From: Bacteroidales bacterium GP4
GTDB lineage: Bacteria > Bacteroidota > Bacteroidia > Bacteroidales > Muribaculaceae
Assembly (NCBI GenBank): GCA_001701065.1
Contig: DAAL01000177.1
Coordinates: forward strand, 1-9,823
Reading direction: 5' to 3'
Length of the DNA stretch: 9,823 nt
Shown: piece after piece, positions 4,903-9,823 of the stretch
How the letters are laid out: each line of letters begins with the position of its first letter
How positions within the stretch are numbered: position 1 is the stretch's first letter
Notes under the pieces: generated by a model
What the model was told of the DNA's origin: nothing
What the model saw: the letters and a program-made list of their open reading frames with translations, nothing else
Database searches by the model: none
Position numbers and translations under genes: made by a program

Positions 4903-6165
4903 ATGAAACCGAGAAATAAGAAGCAAGAGCAGATATTGGCAATGAGTGGGCAGCTTCGCCCACTCACCACCGCCCAAAAGCAGTGGGCACTGACCCATAC
5001 AATCGACAACTATGCCCTGAAATACAAGAAGGGTAAAGCCGTATGTCTGATATGCGGTCACGAGTGGGAAGCCGAGGAAGGAATGTGCCGTTGTCCACAT
5101 TGTGGAGCAAAGGTTGAAGTCAAGACTACCACCCAACGAGTATTAAGGGAAAAGTCATACTTCAACATCATCACGGCAGTAAAGGACTTCCAAGTAATCA
5201 GAATGTTCCTTATGATTGTGGAGTTCAGAAAGGGAATGAAGGCAAATCCGGCATTCATTGAGATAGGACAATATTGGATTGACAAGTATGGTCACGCCAC
5301 AGTCGTAGGACTTCAGCGCACTTTAGGCTTGTATCGTGATTGCTTCGCCTTTGGCTCACCATTGGAAATCAGACGCGACAATGACGCATTCCAACACATA
5401 GCCGACCAATGGGTTTATCCAAGGATAAGGGTAACTGACACCATCAAGCGCAATGGCTTCAAGAACTCCACATATCAAATTCATGCGGTTAAACTCTTCA
5501 AGGCTCTCCTTACCAACCCCAAGGCTGAGACCCTGATGAAAGCCGGAGAGGTGGAATTGGTGAGACACCTTACCTATCAACCTATGGAGGTGGATAAGTA
5601 TTGGAATACAATCAAGATAGCGATGCGCCACGGATATAGGTTTGACGATGTTCCCAAGTGGTTTGACTACATCCGGATGTTGGAAATAATGGATAAAGAC
5701 CTCCATTCCCCCACGCTGATAATGCCCGAAGACCTTACCTCCGCCCATGACCTATATGTCAGAAAGGTAAACCGCAAACGTGAGGATGAACGAAGAGAAG
5801 CCGACCGAAAGAGAGCCATCGAAGACCAAGCCAAGTTCATCGAACTAAAATCCCGTTACTTCGGTCTCTCAATGTCAGACGGACAAATCAACCTCCACAC
5901 CCTTGACACCATAGACGATTACTATGAAGTCGGAAGAAAAATGTCAATATGCGTCGGTAGTGCCCATTATTTCAACAAGTCTGAGTCATTGGTGCTTGTA
6001 GCCTATATCGGCACCAAGCAGATTGCGACAATCGAAATTGCGCTCTCAGATTGCAGTATAATCCAATGCCGAGGATACGCTAACGGAAGTTGCGAATATA
6101 CCAAGCAGATAGCCGACATCATCAAAGCCAACACCTCACTCATCGAGGAGCGCAAGAGAGCATAA
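4903..6165 (+). CDS. PcfJ-like protein
   Basis: A 420-residue protein of the PcfJ type. The N-terminal part has a C4 zinc ribbon (C48/C51 and C64/C67). A helical central region follows, then a charged, probably coiled stretch (about 285-315). The C-terminal PcfJ signature is present: MSICVGSAHYF (347-357), a beta-rich segment IATIEIALSDCSIIQCRGYAN (374-394), with C350, Q388, R390, G391 and N394 in the expected positions. PcfJ proteins accompany PcfK on conjugative elements, and their biochemical role is not established. The zinc ribbon suggests nucleic-acid binding. The gene is intact and ends at a hairpin terminator 18 bases downstream. No relaxase or coupling-protein gene lies nearby, so in this window the pair is detached from transfer genes. 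Confidence 0.85.
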   Translation: MKPRNKKQEQILAMSGQLRPLTTAQKQWALTHTIDNYALKYKKGKAVCLICGHEWEAEEGMCRCPHCGAKVEVKTTTQRVLREKSYFNIITAVKDFQVIRMFLMIVEFRKGMKANPAFIEIGQYWIDKYGHATVVGLQRTLGLYRDCFAFGSPLEIRRDNDAFQHIADQWVYPRIRVTDTIKRNGFKNSTYQIHAVKLFKALLTNPKAETLMKAGEVELVRHLTYQPMEVDKYWNTIKIAMRHGYRFDDVPKWFDYIRMLEIMDKDLHSPTLIMPEDLTSAHDLYVRKVNRKREDERREADRKRAIEDQAKFIELKSRYFGLSMSDGQINLHTLDTIDDYYEVGRKMSICVGSAHYFNKSESLVLVAYIGTKQIATIEIALSDCSIIQCRGYANGSCEYTKQIADIIKANTSLIEERKRA

Positions 6166-6183
6166 GTTGACCATATCTAATCG

Positions 6184-6220
6184 AAGAGGAGCAGTCCACA
6201 ACCGGATTGCCCCTCTTTTC
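6184..6220 (+). terminator. Intrinsic terminator of the pcf operon
   Basis: aagagg (6184-6189) pairs with cctctt (6212-6217), and gca (6191-6193) with tgc (6208-6210), around one A-C mismatch. The loop can close further with tcc/gga. The stem ends in a short T-run (6216-6219). It lies 18 bases after the PcfJ stop codon. Confidence 0.65.
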
Positions 6221-6242
6221 GTTGATAATCCCTAAAATTTTG

Positions 6243-6257
6243 GCCGCCAGAGGCGGC
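6243..6257. terminator. GC hairpin between convergent pcfJ and glmS units
   Basis: A 6-bp perfect stem, gccgcc/ggcggc, with a 3-base loop. T-runs flank it on both strands (gttttat on plus; the complement of aaaatttt on minus), so it can act in both directions. It lies between two convergent transcription units. Confidence 0.5.
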
Positions 6258-6308
6258 GTTCGGTTTTATGCAATTATTTATTAAGTTTATTGTATAACCG
6301 TTGTCATT

Positions 6309-6646
6309 TCAAGCCATTATGATAGAGACATCGGCAATACGAGAGTCTAATTTACAAAATTCAATCTCTTTAGGATTGAATTGCTTGTCATAGGTTTTAT
6401 GAAAACGTTGAACAATAATGTCTGCTACGTATGGACAATTACGATGATGAAATTCTTCTACAATAGAATACAAGTGTTTGATTATGTTTATTGTTTCAGA
6501 CATATGACCCATTGGAATTTCACGAGGTTCACAATGAATACCCGTTTTTATTTTACAAGCCTCAATTCCATCATCTACATAAACAACAAGATTACCTGCT
6601 TTACCTTATCTTTATCCGGTGAAATTTTTGCTATGATTTTCAACAT
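6309..6646 (-). pseudogene. Small hypothetical gene downstream of glmS, probably frameshifted
   Basis: An ATG at 6646, six bases after the glmS stop, begins MLKIIAKISPDKDKVKQ but meets a stop after 23 codons. A second frame opens in the same place and reads AGNLVVYVDDGIEACKIKTG onward through MGHMSETINII (Met at 6512) to the stop at 6309. The second frame has protein-like composition well before its first ATG. One lost base near 6595-6610 would join the two into a product of about 112 residues. I therefore read this as a frameshifted gene, co-transcribed with glmS. A short 67-residue protein starting at 6512 remains possible. The residues (Cys and His scattered, KEIEFCKLDSRIADVSIIM near the end) match no family I know. 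Confidence 0.45.
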
Positions 6647-6652
6647 AATGAA

Positions 6653-8497
6653 TCATTCTACGGTTACTGACTTGGCGAGATTGCGGGGCATATCAACATT
6701 GCAACCCTTTTGTACTGCGATATGATAGGCAAGTAATTGCATTGGGATAGAAGCAATTATTGGAGAAAGGCAATCAGGTACTTCCGGGATTTCCAATACC
6801 TCATCTGCCATTTCTGCAATCGCTTTATCACCTTCTGTAATAATGGCAATCACTTTCCCTCCACGAGCCTTGACCTGTTGAATATTAGAAATGATTTTAT
6901 CATGCATCGCATCATTAGGTGCAATGACCACTGTCGGCATCCTGTCATCAATTAGAGCAATAGGCCCATGTTTCATTTCTGCCGCAGGATACCCCTCTGC
7001 ATGGACGTAACTTATTTCTTTCAGCTTCAAGGCACCTTCTAACGCTGACGGGAAATTATATCCTCTTCCAAGATACAGAAAGTTATGTACATAAGTGTAA
7101 ACTCTTGATAGCTCCTCAACTTTTTCATTCAGTCTGAGAGTTTTTGTGATTAGTTCCGGCAATTCATCAATTGCCTTGGCTATTCTCTCTACTTCCATAT
7201 CATCAATAGTGCCACGAACATGGCCTACTGCAACGGCAAGCATAGCCAAAACAGTCACCTGCCCCGTAAACGCTTTGGTTGAGGCAACCCCAATTTCGGG
7301 GCCAACGTGAATATATGTGCCGGTATCAGCCTCGCGAGATATGGAAGAGCCAATCACGTTACATATTCCATATACAAACGCCCCACATTCATGCGCAATC
7401 TTTATAGCCGCGAGAGTGTCTGCTGTTTCTCCTGATTGTGAAACGGCGATAACTATGTCATTAGGAGTAAGGAGCATCTTACCATATCGAAACTCACTTG
7501 CATACTCCACTGTAACTGGAATCTCCGCAAGTTCCTGAAAAAGTCTTTTCCCTATCAATGAAGCGTGCCATGATGTTCCACAGGCCACTATAACTATACG
7601 GTTCACATTCAAAAATTTCTCCTTGAAATGATGGACTCCATTGAGAAATATCTTTGATCCATTATCATATATACGACCTCTCACACAATCCCGTATGGTA
7701 TTAGGTTGCTCCATAATCTCCTTCAGCATAAAATGGGGATAACCGCCCTTTTCCAATTGGGCAATATCGAGATCAAGTTCTTTCACCTCTATTGTACTGT
7801 GTTCTTTCTCAAGGTTCATGACCTCCAGTTCATGGTCACGTCTAATGATTGCAATTTCATCATCATTTAGATACACTACTTTGTTTGTGTATTCTATTAT
7901 AGGTGAAGCATCTGAACCAATAAATGTTTCACCCTCCCCAATGCCAATTGCAAGTGGAGAGCTCTTGCGTGCGGCAATTATCATATCCGGATTATCAATA
8001 TCCAGCACGGCTATTGCGTATGCGCCAATGACCTTCTTCAAAGCAATCCGTACTGCTTCCGTAAGTGAACAATCATTAGTTGTTTTCACGTATTCAATCA
8101 ACTCAACAAGCACCTCTGTATCCGTTTCACTATAGAAACAGCATCCATTATTTATCAGTGCTTCCTTCAAAACTCCGTAATTCTCAATTGTTCCATTGTG
8201 TACAATTGCAATTTTTCCGGAATTACTCAACTGTGGATGAGCATTAATGTCATTCGGTTCACCATGGGTTGCCCAACGAGTATGCGCTATCCCAATGGCA
8301 CCTTGAGTATTTTTACCTTCGCAATATTTATCAAGAGCAGAAACCTTTCCCTTGGTCTTAAACACATCCAAAGTGCCGTTTTCGTTCAAAAGTGCAAGCC
8401 CCGCACTATCATATCCCCTATATTCAAGGCGATAAAGACCCCCTATAAGAATAGGATATGCTTCACGATTACCAATATATCCAACAATTCCGCACAT
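6653..8497 (-). CDS. glmS: Glutamine--fructose-6-phosphate aminotransferase (isomerizing)
   Basis: Glucosamine-6-phosphate synthase makes glucosamine-6-phosphate from fructose-6-phosphate and glutamine, the first step to UDP-GlcNAc for peptidoglycan and LPS; it is cytosolic. The 614 residues are full length. The N-terminal glutaminase domain has the nucleophile C2 after Met removal, HTRWATHG (72-79), HNGTIEN (100-106) and D126. The first SIS domain has VACGTSWHASL (304-314) and SQSGET (353-358). The second has LGRGYNFPSALEGALKLKEI (476-495), with EMKHGP (507-512). The tail PRNLAKSVTVE carries the catalytic lysine K609. All key residues are present. A terminator-like hairpin ends 34 bases upstream, which leaves little room for a promoter. 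No glmS ribozyme is seen. Confidence 0.98.
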   Translation of the reverse strand: MCGIVGYIGNREAYPILIGGLYRLEYRGYDSAGLALLNENGTLDVFKTKGKVSALDKYCEGKNTQGAIGIAHTRWATHGEPNDINAHPQLSNSGKIAIVHNGTIENYGVLKEALINNGCCFYSETDTEVLVELIEYVKTTNDCSLTEAVRIALKKVIGAYAIAVLDIDNPDMIIAARKSSPLAIGIGEGETFIGSDASPIIEYTNKVVYLNDDEIAIIRRDHELEVMNLEKEHSTIEVKELDLDIAQLEKGGYPHFMLKEIMEQPNTIRDCVRGRIYDNGSKIFLNGVHHFKEKFLNVNRIVIVACGTSWHASLIGKRLFQELAEIPVTVEYASEFRYGKMLLTPNDIVIAVSQSGETADTLAAIKIAHECGAFVYGICNVIGSSISREADTGTYIHVGPEIGVASTKAFTGQVTVLAMLAVAVGHVRGTIDDMEVERIAKAIDELPELITKTLRLNEKVEELSRVYTYVHNFLYLGRGYNFPSALEGALKLKEISYVHAEGYPAAEMKHGPIALIDDRMPTVVIAPNDAMHDKIISNIQQVKARGGKVIAIITEGDKAIAEMADEVLEIPEVPDCLSPIIASIPMQLLAYHIAVQKGCNVDMPRNLAKSVTVE

Positions 8498-8531
8498 TAA
8501 TAACTTGTATTTTGAGATGAGTCAGTTAGTA

Positions 8532-8568
8532 AAAGGGGAGGAATCACCAGAGGCAATTCCTCCCCTTT
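8532..8568 (-). terminator. Strong hairpin between the lipoprotein gene and glmS
   Basis: A perfect 13-bp stem: 8532-8544 (aaaggggaggaat) with 8556-8568, 11-base loop. On the minus strand it is followed by TTTT running out of the stem. It lies 23 bases after the lipoprotein stop codon and 34 bases before the glmS start. It is most simply a terminator of the lipoprotein gene, or an attenuator if transcription continues into glmS. Confidence 0.7.
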
Positions 8569-8591
8569 ACTCGGTTATTTTGTAATGATGT

Positions 8592-9773
8592 TTACTGATT
8601 TCCGCTACCGTTATGCTGACGGTTGTATGAGCCGATAGTTACCGAAACCGTGCCGAATTGTGTTCCGGATACAGATCGATTGCGAGATGTAACTGTTACT
8701 GTAGTCTTAGCCTGTTTGCCAGTCAATCTAATGGCAGTGCCAACAGGAACAAGTGTATTAACGGGATACTCTCCCTTAACTTCTTTGTAGGTGGGGCCTA
8801 CTATAGAAGCAAGACGCTCAATCAAAAGTGCTTCAAGCGAATTTGCGCCACGAGCGTTATACTCGCTTCCCACTTTATATGTGTATGAAGCCACAGTTGC
8901 CATCACATCACTGCCGCCGTAGAGATTATTCCACTCATCAGGTGTGATTGTCAGAGGGTCCGAACTTGTAGTTTGTGTTATATTGACAGAGAAGAACAAG
9001 CCGATAGGCCCAAAATTTTTGGTAGAGACAACAACTCCATTCTCGTTGGTAGCATGGTCAACTGTAACCCATTGGCCATTCACATACTGTCGGGTTTCAA
9101 CACTCGCCGTTACGGTTTCATCAACATTGAATGAAACATTCAGCGGATTTGAAAGCTGAAGATTTGGGTCACTGCACGTTACATCCGCACCGATAAGCAT
9201 AGTCTCAGACGTGGCACGAGTAGATGCTCGTGAGATGATTGCACTCTCCTCAGTGTAGATAGGTGCGATTGTGATTTTAGTATCTTCCGGTACTGTATTG
9301 GCTGGCACATCAACGGTAATTTTAATCTCACCTTTGTCATTGCCGTCAATCGCCTCACTTTCAACCGAACCATTGCCACCATCATCAACTGTCACGTTAA
9401 CTTCCTCTACAATTTCCTTGGCGAGGGCGACGCTCCATGACAGATTCTGTGTAGTCGTGAGAGCTTCGACAACAAGCGATGCTTCCTGAGACACCATCCC
9501 TGTAGCCGAGGCTTTAATGGTATATGTGCCGGCTTGTAAATCTCTTATAAGATAGATACCCTCTGCATCAGTGGTTACAGAAGTACTTCCAAGCGATACG
9601 GTCGCGCCGCTTATAGGCTGTCCCTGCATCGTAGTTACGACTCCGGAAAGCGTATTGGGAGCAACCTCAACCTTGGGCGGTTGAACATCATCGTAGTTTG
9701 GGTCATCGCTGTGACAGGAAGTCACCGACAGACCGAGGAGCGTTAAGGCCCCCATGAAAAGTAATTTTTTCAT
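8592..9773 (-). CDS. Lipoprotein with carboxypeptidase-regulatory-like domain
   Basis: I place the start at the ATG at 9773 rather than 9812, because residues from there form a clean type II signal peptide: MKKLLF, a hydrophobic core and lipobox VTSC with C20. This gives 393 residues. After the cysteine comes HSDDPNYDD, an acidic patch like the Bacteroidota signal for surface export. Residues about 41-104 form a CarboxypepD_reg/CnaB-like beta-sandwich (SGVVTTMQGQPISGATVSL, then TTDAEGIYLIRDLQAGTY). A Thr/Val-rich, beta-strand-rich region (about 120-290) and a C-terminal domain rich in Thr, Ser and Val follow. No catalytic motif is visible. A role in surface binding or adhesion is an inference. 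It is followed by a strong hairpin. No convincing promoter is visible in the 50 bases left at the window edge. Confidence 0.85.
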   Translation of the reverse strand: MKKLLFMGALTLLGLSVTSCHSDDPNYDDVQPPKVEVAPNTLSGVVTTMQGQPISGATVSLGSTSVTTDAEGIYLIRDLQAGTYTIKASATGMVSQEASLVVEALTTTQNLSWSVALAKEIVEEVNVTVDDGGNGSVESEAIDGNDKGEIKITVDVPANTVPEDTKITIAPIYTEESAIISRASTRATSETMLIGADVTCSDPNLQLSNPLNVSFNVDETVTASVETRQYVNGQWVTVDHATNENGVVVSTKNFGPIGLFFSVNITQTTSSDPLTITPDEWNNLYGGSDVMATVASYTYKVGSEYNARGANSLEALLIERLASIVGPTYKEVKGEYPVNTLVPVGTAIRLTGKQAKTTVTVTSRNRSVSGTQFGTVSVTIGSYNRQHNGSGNQ

Positions 9774-9823
9774 TTGTAAAAAATTTAATTGTAATTTTTT
9801 AGTAGATGACAAAAAATGAATTT

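Noticed and set aside
8498..8531. glmS ribozyme/riboswitch ahead of glmS
   Set aside because: The spacer to the hairpin is only 34 bases, too short for the ribozyme, which is known mainly from Gram-positive bacteria.
9774..9812. Upstream start at 9812 for the lipoprotein
   Set aside because: It would add 13 polar residues before a clean lipoprotein signal peptide; the ATG at 9773 places the lipobox cysteine at the normal position 20.
1..9823. CRISPR array, tRNA or rRNA genes
   Set aside because: No regularly spaced direct repeats, no tRNA cloverleaf with CCA-type end, and no rRNA signature were seen on either strand.

Overview
The window looks like an accessory island of a gut-type Bacteroidales genome (phylum Bacteroidota) that runs into housekeeping DNA. 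The organism call rests on four things: TAnnTTTG-type -7 promoter boxes, a lipoprotein with an acidic patch after the lipid-bearing cysteine, a GlmS of the roughly 614-residue Bacteroidota type, and PcfK/PcfJ-like proteins common on Bacteroidales mobile elements.

Left part (1-3355). The end of a rightward gene may occupy the first 48 bases. After it comes a leftward cluster, read from right to left: a 131-residue Cys-rich protein of unknown function (3334-2939), a RloA/AbiLi-like AAA ATPase (2835-1636), a RloB/AbiLii-like TOPRIM protein (1632-1018) and an HD-domain phosphohydrolase with an added N-terminal C4 zinc finger (1015-212). The last three are separated by only 3 and 2 bases, so they are almost certainly co-translated. 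ATPase plus RloB is a known abortive-infection style pairing. The tightly linked zinc finger-HD protein is the unusual part and makes a candidate three-gene (perhaps four-gene) defence system.

Middle (3356-4206). About 850 bases without a convincing gene lie between this leftward cluster and the rightward pcf genes. The stretch is packed with nested inverted repeats. One domain (3447-3708) is closed by an imperfect 16-bp helix and holds three internal stems plus a possible 7-bp pseudoknot. A second domain (3720-3813) is a long hairpin. A third (3872-4228) is bounded by a perfect 20-bp inverted repeat whose right arm overlaps the start codon of the next gene. This is the strongest candidate for an undescribed element: a large structured RNA, a DNA-processing site or an invertible segment.

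Right of it (4207-6220) is a rightward operon of a small two-helix membrane protein, a PcfK-like protein and a PcfJ-like protein. It ends at a hairpin terminator, with a second hairpin facing the convergent glmS unit.

Far right (6309-9823) is leftward and looks chromosomal: a surface-type lipoprotein with a carboxypeptidase-regulatory-like domain, a terminator-like hairpin, glmS (glucosamine-6-phosphate synthase) and, 6 bases after glmS, a small gene that appears broken by a frameshift.
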